DNA from: Actinophytocola sp963825445
GTDB taxonomy: Bacteria > Actinomycetota > Actinomycetes > Mycobacteriales > Pseudonocardiaceae
DNA: 64,000 nt
Assembly (NCBI GenBank): GCA_963825445.1
Contig: CAWGTM010000007.1
Location: forward strand, 186,001 to 250,000
Direction of reading: 5' to 3'
In this document: positions 44,716 through 51,969 of the stretch, piece after piece
Layout of the letters: every line of letters starts with the position of its first letter
How positions within the stretch are numbered: the stretch's first letter is position 1
Notes under the pieces: model-generated
Database searches by the model: none
Seen by the model: the letters and a program-made list of their open reading frames with translations, nothing else
Told to the model about the DNA's origin: nothing
Made by a program: the position numbers and the translations under genes

Positions 44716-45743
44716 GACGTCCTCAGCCGGTCACGGAGCTCGACGATCCGGTCGAGCACCGTCGTGATCTCGCCGACCGGGAACCCGGCGGCCAGATCGG
44801 GAAGATGTGGTTCGAGTGCCTGCGCCGCGCGTGGCGCGAACGTCACCCGGTCCCCCTCGACGCGCCCACCGTCGGCGAGCGCGGCCCGCTGGTTCCACGC
44901 GACGGCCGACGCCTGGTCAAGGCCGCCGGGGAGATCCAGGGCGATCGTGCTGTCGCGCAACAGGACCGGGTATCCGCCGGGCAGCCCGAGCGGGCCGGGC
45001 AGGTTGGTGCGGACCTCGGCACCCGTGAGGAGGTCCTGGACGAGCAGCGCGGCCGTGTAGCCGGTGACGTGGTTCAGCTCCGGTCGCGGCGTGGCCCGCT
45101 GCCGGGCGAGCAGCTCGGTGACGTTCGGGACGAGCTGTCCGTCGAGCCAGGCCAGCGCGTCGTCCGCGGGGTCGCGCGGCGGGTACAGGTGCACGTGGTG
45201 GCCCAGCACCCGCAGCTCCCGGTCCGGCGCCAGCTCCAGCGCGGTCCGCAGCGACGCGGTGAGCACGGCGACGTTGCCCACCCCGCAGTGGACGGGCAGC
45301 CCCAGGGCGGTGAGCAGGGGGTTGACCAGGTCGGGGAAGCAGGCGTTCACCAGGAGCGCGTGGGCGTCGGCGGCCGCGCGGGCGATCGCCATGGCCGGTT
45401 GGGCCTGCAACGGGAGCGTGATGGCGAAGCCCGCCCGTCGCACCAGTTCCATCCAGCCGGAGCCCTGTTCCCAGGGCGAGTGGTGGGACGCGCAGTTGAG
45501 CACGACGTGGGGCGCGATCTCTCCGAACACCGTGTCGAAGGAGTGCGCCTCGCGGGCGGCGAACTTGACGGCCGACCGGGCCAGCCGCGCGCGCACGCCG
45601 GCCACGTAGGCAACCTCGGCCGCGCGCTCACCCGACCGGGCCACCACGGTGACGGCGGCCGGCACCGGGCCCACGGCGAACGAGTAACAGACGGCCCGGG
45701 CCAGTGACCCGCTGCCGACGACGGCGATCTTGAACTCCCCCAT
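44712..45743 (-). CDS. Rossmann-fold opine/saccharopine-dehydrogenase-like protein
   Basis: A 343-residue protein starting MGEFKIAVVGSGSLARAVCY (ATG 45743); an upstream in-frame ATG at 45785 adds 14 residues that would cross the promoter dyad. The N-terminal NAD(P) loop is VVGSGSLARAV, followed by TVVARSGERAAEVAYV and VLNCASHHSPWEQGSG. The C-terminal half (ALGLPVHCGVGNVAVLTASL; HHVHLYPPRDPADDALAW) is a catalytic domain without a close named relative that I recognise. It is the first gene of the operon, just before a PLP-enzyme-like gene. By analogy with SbnB it could oxidatively split an amino-acid adduct to free an unusual amino acid, or it could reduce an imine. The pathway role is inference from context. 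Confidence 0.7.
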   Translation of the reverse strand: MGEFKIAVVGSGSLARAVCYSFAVGPVPAAVTVVARSGERAAEVAYVAGVRARLARSAVKFAAREAHSFDTVFGEIAPHVVLNCASHHSPWEQGSGWMELVRRAGFAITLPLQAQPAMAIARAAADAHALLVNACFPDLVNPLLTALGLPVHCGVGNVAVLTASLRTALELAPDRELRVLGHHVHLYPPRDPADDALAWLDGQLVPNVTELLARQRATPRPELNHVTGYTAALLVQDLLTGAEVRTNLPGPLGLPGGYPVLLRDSTIALDLPGGLDQASAVAWNQRAALADGGRVEGDRVTFAPRAAQALEPHLPDLAAGFPVGEITTVLDRIVELRDRLRTS

Positions 45744-45775
45744 TTCACCGGAGTGTATGAGCAAGCCCACGGCGG

Positions 45776-45791
45776 CAAAAGGCATCTTTTG
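45776..45791. promoter_or_regulatory. Inverted repeat upstream of the NRPS-PKS operon
   Basis: CAAAAG (45776-45781) and CTTTTG (45786-45791) are perfect 6-bp arms around GCAT. The dyad lies 33 bp upstream of the first cluster ORF and is A/T-rich compared with its surroundings. A repressor or activator site in the operon promoter is plausible, but no regulator gene is present in the cluster. Confidence 0.45.
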
Positions 45792-45824
45792 GCCCAGTCA
45801 CGCACTGTCGTGAGTGCCAACACG

Positions 45825-45856
45825 GTGTCCAATGCGGACACGTTCTGGCCGCATTG
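45825..45856. promoter_or_regulatory. Two overlapping inverted repeats upstream of the AlkZ-like gene
   Basis: GTGTCC (45825-45830) and GGACAC (45836-45841) form a perfect 6-bp dyad with a 5-nt spacer. Overlapping it, CAATGCGG (45830-45837) pairs perfectly with CCGCATTG (45849-45856). Both lie in the 130-bp divergent promoter region, ending 17 bp before the AlkZ-like start. Mutually exclusive structures like these suggest operator sites for one or both divergent promoters. Confidence 0.45.
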
Positions 45857-45873
45857 TCTGCGAAGGTGAGCAC

Positions 45874-46971
45874 ATGACCGTCCTCGACACCCGGGCCCTC
45901 AACCGCGCCACCCTCGCCCGGCAGCTGCTGCTCGACCGCGCCGACCTGCCGGCGCTCGACGCCGTCACGCACCTGTGCGGCCTGCAGGCGCAGGAACCCC
46001 AGGAGCCGTTCGTCGGGCTCTGGTCGCGGCTGCGGGCGTTCGACCCGGCGACGCTGTCGAAGCTGCTGGAGGGCCGGCAGGTGGTGCGGACCCACCTCAT
46101 GCGCCGCACGGTTCACCTGGTCACGGCCGACGACGTCCTGGCCTGGCGGGCGCGGCACGGTCCGATGCTGGTGCAGAAGGTGCTGGCGGTCTACCGCGCC
46201 GAGCTGGCAGGCATCGACCTCGACGAACTCGCCGCGGCCGGACGCGCGGTGCTGTCCGACGGCGAGCCCCGCACGATGACCGGGCTCGCGCGGGAGCTGG
46301 CCGACCGCTGGCCCGACGTCCCGCCGCGACCGCTCGGCGAACTGCTGATGGCCGGTCTCCTGCCGGTGGCGCAGCTGCCGCCGCGCGGGCTGTGGCGCAC
46401 GAAGGGCGGTGCCCGGTACCAGACGCTGGTCACCTGGCTGGGTCGCGAGGTCGACCCACCCGCGCCCACCGGCACCGACCCCGTGGGCGAGACGCTGGTG
46501 CGGCGCTACCTGGCCGCGTACGGGCCGGCCGCCACCGCTGACCTGCGCGCCTGGTCGGGGCTCGCCGGACTTCCGGGCGCCGTGGCCGCCGTCCGCCCCG
46601 AGCTGGTGAGCTTCCGCGACGAGCGGGGCCGGGAGTTGCTGGACCTGCCCGACGCGCCGCGTCCCGATCCCGACACCCCGGCCCCCGTGCGGTTCCTGCC
46701 GGCGTTCGACAACGCGATCCTCGGGTACGACGACCGCGGCCGGATCATCGACCACGAACACCGTCTCCTGTCGGTGGCCGGCGAGCGTGTGGTCCTGGTC
46801 GACGGCCGGGTGGCCGCCACCTGGACGGTCGAGGCCGACACAGTGGTGGTCCACCCGCTGCGTGGTTTCTCGCGGGCCGACCGCGCGGCGGTCGTCGATC
46901 AGGGGCGGGAGATGGCGTCGTTCCTGTCCGACGGCGAGGCTCAGGAATGTACGGTGGCCGCCGCGCGTTGA
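45874..46971 (+). CDS. AlkZ-like DNA glycosylase (HTH_42 winged-helix family), QxQ type
   Basis: A 365-residue protein starting MTVLDTRALNRATLARQLLL (ATG 45874, GAAGGTGAG upstream). It has the layout of the HTH_42 family: DAVTHLCGLQAQEPQEPFVG, WSRLRAFDPATLSKLLEGRQ, VVRTHLMRRTVHLVTADD, and a C-terminal RFLPAFDNAILGYDDRGRII. The motif Q38-A-Q40 is the catalytic QxQ of AlkZ, the Streptomyces glycosylase that unhooks azinomycin crosslinks; the YcaQ/AlkX branch has QxD. Members of the QxQ branch are often found beside clusters for DNA-alkylating products. Here it is divergent from the NRPS-PKS operon, with 130 bp between them, and could repair damage caused by that product. It is also a common housekeeping gene, so the link is not proved. 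Confidence 0.8.
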   Translation: MTVLDTRALNRATLARQLLLDRADLPALDAVTHLCGLQAQEPQEPFVGLWSRLRAFDPATLSKLLEGRQVVRTHLMRRTVHLVTADDVLAWRARHGPMLVQKVLAVYRAELAGIDLDELAAAGRAVLSDGEPRTMTGLARELADRWPDVPPRPLGELLMAGLLPVAQLPPRGLWRTKGGARYQTLVTWLGREVDPPAPTGTDPVGETLVRRYLAAYGPAATADLRAWSGLAGLPGAVAAVRPELVSFRDERGRELLDLPDAPRPDPDTPAPVRFLPAFDNAILGYDDRGRIIDHEHRLLSVAGERVVLVDGRVAATWTVEADTVVVHPLRGFSRADRAAVVDQGREMASFLSDGEAQECTVAAAR

Positions 46972-47009
46972 ACAAGGGAAGACCTGTACACACCACATGG
47001 GAGGCACGG

Positions 47010-47918
47010 GTGGCGTTGGACCCGGAGGAACTGTTCGAGGTCGACTCGGATGTGCCCGACCTGAGCGGTGCGGTGCTGCTGCACTACTTCGAGGGCTTCA
47101 TGGACGCGGGTTCGGCCGGATCCACGCTGGTCGAGCACCTGCTGGCGGCCTATGAGCACCGGGTGATCGCGCGGTTCGACATCGACGAACTGATCGACTA
47201 CCGCGGCCGGCGGCCCACCATGACGTACGCGACCGACCGCTGGGAGCACTACGACGCTCCCGAGCTGGTGGTCCACCTGCTCCACGACGATGCCGGCACG
47301 CCGTTCCTGCTGCTCACCGGCGCCGAGCCGGACCGGCGGTGGGAGGCCTTCGTCTCCGCCGTGCGCGCGCTGGTCGAACGGTGGGGTGTCCGCCTGACGG
47401 TCGGCTTCCACGGCATCCCCATGGGCGTCCCCCACACCCGTGAGCTGTCGGTCATCTCGCACGCCACCCGGCCCGAGCTGGTCACCGACAAGTCCCCGTT
47501 CAACCGGGTCCAGGTACCGGGCAACGTGGCGGCGCTGCTGGAGCTGCGGCTCGGCGAGGCCCGCCACGACGCCATGGGCTTCGCGGCGTCCGTGCCCCAC
47601 TACCTGGCGCAGGGCACCTACCCGGGCGCCGCGCTCCGCCTGCTGTCGTCGCTGACCGCCTCGACCGGCCTGGCCATCAAGGACGACAGCCTGGCCGCGG
47701 CCGCCAAGCGCACCGACGCCGAGATCACCCGCCAGGTGGCCGAGTCCGCCGAGGCCGCGCAGGTCGTCGAGGCACTGGAACGCCAGTACGACGCCTTCAC
47801 CGAGGCCGCCGAGTCCTCCGACAACCTGCTGGTCCCGGAGGGCGAACCCCTCCCGAGCGGCGACGAACTGGGCGCCGAACTGGAGCGTTTCCTCGCCGCG
47901 CAGCAGAAGGACAACTGA
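47010..47918 (+). CDS. PAC2 family protein (proteasome-assembly-chaperone-like)
   Basis: A 302-residue protein starting at GTG 47010 (VALDPEELFEVDSDVPDLSG), with GGGAGG 5-8 nt upstream; the longer reading from ATG 46947 would overlap the AlkZ-like gene. PAC2 features follow: VLLHYFEGFMDAGSAGSTLV, IARFDIDELIDYRGRRPTM, FLLLTGAEPDRRWEAFVSAV, and GFHGIPMGVPHTRELSVISH, then FAASVPHYLAQGTYPGAALR. The C-terminus is a charged coiled-coil-like tail (RQVAESAEAAQVVEALERQY). Archaeal and actinobacterial PAC2 proteins share the proteasome-assembly-chaperone fold, but bacterial members have no settled function. Its stop overlaps the next ORF. Confidence 0.87.
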   Translation: MALDPEELFEVDSDVPDLSGAVLLHYFEGFMDAGSAGSTLVEHLLAAYEHRVIARFDIDELIDYRGRRPTMTYATDRWEHYDAPELVVHLLHDDAGTPFLLLTGAEPDRRWEAFVSAVRALVERWGVRLTVGFHGIPMGVPHTRELSVISHATRPELVTDKSPFNRVQVPGNVAALLELRLGEARHDAMGFAASVPHYLAQGTYPGAALRLLSSLTASTGLAIKDDSLAAAAKRTDAEITRQVAESAEAAQVVEALERQYDAFTEAAESSDNLLVPEGEPLPSGDELGAELERFLAAQQKDN

Positions 47919-48682
47919 GGACGCCGGACGGGTGTCGCCTGTGGACCATCGAGGTCGGCGCGGGCGACCCACTGATCCTGTGTCACGGCGGCCCCGGCCT
48001 GTGGGACATGTTCAGCGACCTGGCGGCGTCCCTGGCCGACCAGCTGCGAGTGATCCGCTGGGACCAGCGCGGCTGCGGCCGCTCGGAACGCCGGGGCCCG
48101 TACTCGCTGGCCCGCACGGTCCAGGACCTGGACGCGGTCCGCGAGCACTACGGCCTGGAGAAGATGGCGGTCCTGGGGCACTCGTGGGGCGCGACGCTGG
48201 CTCTGCGGTACGCCCTGGATCATCCGAGCAGGGTCAGCACGCTGGTCTACGTGTCGGGCACCGGCCTGGGCCGGGCCTGGCACTCGCACTACGAGCGGAA
48301 CCTCGCCGCACGCGTCGACCTGTCGGGGCTCCACGGCCGTGAACGGGCGATCCGGCAGTGGACGGCGGACTTCGCCGACCTCGGCACGGCGACCGCCAAC
48401 GCCGAACGCATGGCCGACCCGTGGTTCGACATCAACTACGAGTGCAACTCCGCGATGAGGCACGAGGCGTGGCGGGAGCCGGAGCTGATCGCCGCCTGCC
48501 GTGAGCTGACCGTCCGAACCCTGATCGTGCACGGCGCGGAGGACATCCGCCCCACGTGGGCCGTCGACTCACTGACGCGAGCCCTACCTTTAGCCGAACA
48601 GATCGTGTTGCCCAACGTAGGCCACGTGCCCTGGCTGGAAGCACCGGCCGAGTTCCGATCCGCCCTGCTGGCTCACCTCTGA
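47915..48682 (+). CDS. Alpha/beta hydrolase (proline iminopeptidase-like) lacking a standard start codon
   Basis: The homologous frame opens LRTPDGCRLWTIEVGAGDPL, then ILCHGGPGLWD (oxyanion HGGPG) and VIRWDQRGCGRSERRGPYSL. Catalytic residues: Ser in LGHSWGATLALRYAL, Asp in HGAEDIRPTWAV and His in NVGHVPWLEAP. The family usually starts right at the M-x-T-P-D-G position, but here that codon is CTG (47915), overlapping the PAC2 stop as CTGA. No ATG, GTG or TTG in this frame precedes the HGGPG motif after that stop. Either CTG is the start, helped by translational coupling, or a base is missing. The first in-frame ATG (48008) would lose the HGGPG oxyanion strand. The substrate is unknown; an aminopeptidase or esterase is likely. 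Confidence 0.75.
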   Translation: MRTPDGCRLWTIEVGAGDPLILCHGGPGLWDMFSDLAASLADQLRVIRWDQRGCGRSERRGPYSLARTVQDLDAVREHYGLEKMAVLGHSWGATLALRYALDHPSRVSTLVYVSGTGLGRAWHSHYERNLAARVDLSGLHGRERAIRQWTADFADLGTATANAERMADPWFDINYECNSAMRHEAWREPELIAACRELTVRTLIVHGAEDIRPTWAVDSLTRALPLAEQIVLPNVGHVPWLEAPAEFRSALLAHL

Positions 48683-48686
48683 CGCG

Positions 48687-50825
48687 CTACCGCGCGAAGA
48701 CGCTCTCCAGGGACGGCCACGCTTCGGTTCGGCAGTAGACCGGGACCACCTCCAGTGGGACCTCGCGGGTGGTCAGGCCTGGGGGGACCGGGGTGCCTGT
48801 CCAGGCGTCCGTCCACTCGCCGGCTGGGAGGTACGTCGTCCAGGTCGTGGCGCCAGGTGACGTCACCGGGTTCACCAGAAGGGAATCGCCCAGCTGGTAC
48901 TGCAGAGGGTGGTCCCAGACGATCGGATCCGTGGCGTGGTCGAAGAACAGCGGGCGCATCAAAGGGCGGTCCGTGGTCACGGCCACGCGAGCCTGGGCGG
49001 CCAGATAAGGGATCAGCCGCTCGCGTTGGTGCGCATAGGAGCGGAACACCGGGACCACCCGAGAGTCGCCCGTGGTTTCCGCTACGTGCCAAGGGGTTCG
49101 GTCGCGTAGGGGGCGCTGGTGGTGGTTGAACTCCGAGTGGTACTGCATGATCGGCATGAACGTCGACGCCGCGGTGGCGCGGAGATACAGCTCCGCGTCC
49201 GGGACCGGGCCCGAGAAGCCCGCCAGATCCCAGCCCCAGTACACGATTCCGCACGACGCCGCCGTCAGACCGGCCACAATGGACGACCGGTAGGCCTCCC
49301 ACGTGGAATCCTCGTCGCCCGCCCAGAACACGCCATGTGCTTGTGAGCCCGTGAAACCCGCGCGGGAGAACGTGACCGGGGCCTTGCCCGCCGCGCGCAG
49401 CAGGTCGCCGAAGGTGCGGGCGTAATGGACCGGGTAGAGGTTGTTGCCCTCGTCGCCTCGTCGGCCGTCGGCGTAGCGCAGGTCGTGGCCCCACGCGTGT
49501 TCGCCGCCGTCGGTTTTGAAGCCGTCGACGTCCAGGTCGTCCACCAGGTACCGGCGCTTGTCCGTCCACCAGCGACGGGTGCGCTCCACCGACAGGTCCG
49601 GCATCAGCGCCTTCGGGAACCACCAACCCCGGTTGTGGTACGGAGTTCCGTCCGCCTCCAGCACCGCATGACCCTCGCGGACCATGGCCTCCGCCTCGCG
49701 GCGTACCTGGCCCGTCAGCTCGGGATCAGTCTTCAGCAACGGGATCTGCCACAGGATGACTTTGATACCCCGCGCGTGGAGCGCCGCGATCATGCCCTTC
49801 GGGTCCGGCCACGCGCCCGCGTAGGTGAACGGACCGGGCGGGCTGCCGTCGGTCAGCGAGTACGTCGCGTCGCGGAAGATCGTGATGCCCTCCTCGTCGC
49901 TCCAGGCCTCGATCACGATCACGCCCACCGGGATGTCCAGGTCGCGGTGACTGTCCATCCTGGACATGACGAGATCCTGGGTGTTCCACTCGTTGCCCGA
50001 CGCCCACAGCCGCAGCACCCACTCCGGCAGCTCCTCCGCCCGGCCGACCTCGTCGAGGAACGCGGTCAGCACGGCCGTCGGCGAACCGTGGTACACCGCC
50101 AGCTCCACCGAGGGCTTGTCCCCCAGCGCGACTTCGACGGTCAGCTGATCCCCGACGTCGTACCAGGTTCGGCGTGCCGTGCGGACGTGGAACCCCCACC
50201 CCGCACCGCCGATCACATGCGCGAACGGCATCGGCAGGTACGTGCGGCCGTGCTTGCCCTGCGCCTTGTACTGTTCGAACACCACGGCGTCCAGCCGGCG
50301 GCCGCGTTGGTCGACCGCGTCGTAGCGCTCGCCGAACCCGACCACGTGTTCACCGGCGGTGAGCGGCAGCCGGAAACGAGCCCGGTGCACGCCCGTCGCC
50401 GACACCAGCCACTCCACTTCGGACACCAGCTCACCGGAGACCGTGCCCACCGGGTCGGAGGTCCAGCGAGCGGGCGCAACCTCGAACCAGTCCGTTGTGG
50501 ACTCATCGGCGTGGAAGCGGTACCGGTACACCCGGTCCTCGTCCAACGCGGGCGTCGCCACCGACCACCCGCCCTCGCCACCCAGCGCACCCGCCTGTGC
50601 GGCACTCAGGTGCCCGTCCCCACCGGCCAGCGCCGCCGCGTCCTCCGCCGGCGTCACCGCCCGCGACATCGGCAGCATGACCCCGTCGAACTCGCAGGTC
50701 ACCTCGTCGACATCCGCCAGAACGCCCAGAGTGACCGACGAGCCCGCCAGCGGCAGGACCGGCACCCGCTGGTCCGGCGACGTGGCATAGGGGTGTTCGA
50801 CACCGTGCGGCCGGTGCGTGATCAT
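48687..50825 (-). CDS. Intracellular GH31 alpha-glucosidase of the cyclic-tetrasaccharide pathway
   Basis: A 712-residue protein without a signal peptide, starting MITHRPHGVEHPYATSPDQR and overlapping the GH15 stop as ATGA. The N-terminal beta domain includes GEHVVGFGERYDAVDQRG. The GH31 barrel has LPEWVLRLWASGNEWNTQDL, the nucleophile region DGFKTDGGEHAWG (Asp439), FSRAGFTGSQAHGVFWAGDE with the acid/base Asp, and YWGWDLAGFSG. It closely resembles the secreted GH31 at 57691 in the NEWNTQ, KTDG and WAGD regions, suggesting related linkage choice (alpha-1,3/1,6). In Kribbella a neighbouring GH31/GH15 pair degrades cyclobis-nigerosyl, and the same arrangement here suggests that this enzyme opens the imported ring or cuts its alpha-1,3 bonds. 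Confidence 0.87.
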   Translation of the reverse strand: MITHRPHGVEHPYATSPDQRVPVLPLAGSSVTLGVLADVDEVTCEFDGVMLPMSRAVTPAEDAAALAGGDGHLSAAQAGALGGEGGWSVATPALDEDRVYRYRFHADESTTDWFEVAPARWTSDPVGTVSGELVSEVEWLVSATGVHRARFRLPLTAGEHVVGFGERYDAVDQRGRRLDAVVFEQYKAQGKHGRTYLPMPFAHVIGGAGWGFHVRTARRTWYDVGDQLTVEVALGDKPSVELAVYHGSPTAVLTAFLDEVGRAEELPEWVLRLWASGNEWNTQDLVMSRMDSHRDLDIPVGVIVIEAWSDEEGITIFRDATYSLTDGSPPGPFTYAGAWPDPKGMIAALHARGIKVILWQIPLLKTDPELTGQVRREAEAMVREGHAVLEADGTPYHNRGWWFPKALMPDLSVERTRRWWTDKRRYLVDDLDVDGFKTDGGEHAWGHDLRYADGRRGDEGNNLYPVHYARTFGDLLRAAGKAPVTFSRAGFTGSQAHGVFWAGDEDSTWEAYRSSIVAGLTAASCGIVYWGWDLAGFSGPVPDAELYLRATAASTFMPIMQYHSEFNHHQRPLRDRTPWHVAETTGDSRVVPVFRSYAHQRERLIPYLAAQARVAVTTDRPLMRPLFFDHATDPIVWDHPLQYQLGDSLLVNPVTSPGATTWTTYLPAGEWTDAWTGTPVPPGLTTREVPLEVVPVYCRTEAWPSLESVFAR

Positions 50826-51946
50826 GAGTTGCCCTCCAGCAGACCCAGCTCGGACGCCAGGATCAGATACATGCCGTGTGACCAGAGCAACGGCGTCGCC
50901 ACAGGACCCCACCGAGCCACCCACTCGTCGCGGGAACCCGGGTGCAGCAGGTGATGCGGCACCTGCTCAGGAAACTCACCGTCCACAGTCGCCTGCGCGG
51001 CGATCCATTGTAGATACCGCATCCCGGCCTCGTGGTCGCCACGCGCCGCCCGGTTCCACCCGAGCAACGCCGACAGCAGCAGCCACTGCCCACCGCCGTA
51101 GAACACGTCTGCCGTGAACCGGTGCACGCCTCCACCGAAGTCGAGGTCGGCGGCCACCGCGTCGAGCGTCGCGTCGGCCAGGTCACCGTCCACCAACCCG
51201 AACGGCACCACACACGACGGCAGCGACCCGTCGACCGCGGTGCTCGCGAGCCACTTGGTCAGATGCCCGTCGGCCACGCCCTCGGCCAACACGAGCGCCT
51301 GGATCTCCTCGGCCACCGCGCGAGCCGCCGAAGCACGGTCGGCGTCCAGAAATCCCGACACCGCCACCAACCCGCCCCGGATCGCGGCCAAAGTGGACAC
51401 GTGCCGGTGCTCGACGTGCTCCTCCCACCAGTCGTAACACGGCCGGTCCCAGCTGGTCAGCAGGTAGTCGACCGCCACCTCGAACCCCGCCCGCCAGCGC
51501 GCGGGGTCGACACCGTGCCGACGCGCGTGGGTGACGGCCGACCACAGCCACATGCCGTAGCCGTCGGTCTGGAAGTCCCACCACGGGTCGGAACCGTTCT
51601 CGCCGGTGAAGGTGAACCGCGTCGGCAGCATCCGTTCGATCGGCGGCAGGCCGCCGCCTGCCCGCACGGCCACCAGGGAGTCCACTTCGGACCGACGAGC
51701 CACCAGCACCGAGCAGACCCAGTTGTGGAACCGGTTGGCCGACGCCGTGTCGCCGTACCGGGAGATCCCCTCCGCGGTGAACGCCCCGTCCCGCAGCCAC
51801 GCGAACCCGCGGTACGCCGAGAACGTCGGCGACGCCGGATAGGCGCCACCAGGGTCCTGGTGTGCGGTGATCACCGCGTGACTGCGGTGGGCGAGGTCGA
51901 TCAACCCGGCCGTGTCGGTCGGGGCGGTCACCTTGGAGAGGTCCAT
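50822..51946 (-). CDS. GH15 glucohydrolase, isomaltose-type
   Basis: A 374-residue cytoplasmic protein starting MDLSKVTAPTDTAGLIDLAH. GH15 (alpha/alpha)6-barrel motifs are present: YRGFAWLRDGAFTAEGISRY, FDWEE-like DWWEEHVEHRHVSTLAAIRG holding the general acid, FTADVFYGGGQWLLLSALLG, and a second acidic segment DGEFPEQVPHHLLHP before WGPVATPLLWSHGMYL. It is much shorter than secreted glucoamylases and lacks a starch-binding domain, as do bacterial isomaltose glucohydrolases. It overlaps the GH31 gene (ATGA) and follows the sugar-importer genes. Predicted role: freeing glucose from isomaltose or short alpha-1,6 oligosaccharides produced by the GH31 partner inside the cell. Confidence 0.83.
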   Translation of the reverse strand: MDLSKVTAPTDTAGLIDLAHRSHAVITAHQDPGGAYPASPTFSAYRGFAWLRDGAFTAEGISRYGDTASANRFHNWVCSVLVARRSEVDSLVAVRAGGGLPPIERMLPTRFTFTGENGSDPWWDFQTDGYGMWLWSAVTHARRHGVDPARWRAGFEVAVDYLLTSWDRPCYDWWEEHVEHRHVSTLAAIRGGLVAVSGFLDADRASAARAVAEEIQALVLAEGVADGHLTKWLASTAVDGSLPSCVVPFGLVDGDLADATLDAVAADLDFGGGVHRFTADVFYGGGQWLLLSALLGWNRAARGDHEAGMRYLQWIAAQATVDGEFPEQVPHHLLHPGSRDEWVARWGPVATPLLWSHGMYLILASELGLLEGNS

Positions 51947-51969
51947 CGAAATCCGTTCTGTGTGGACAG

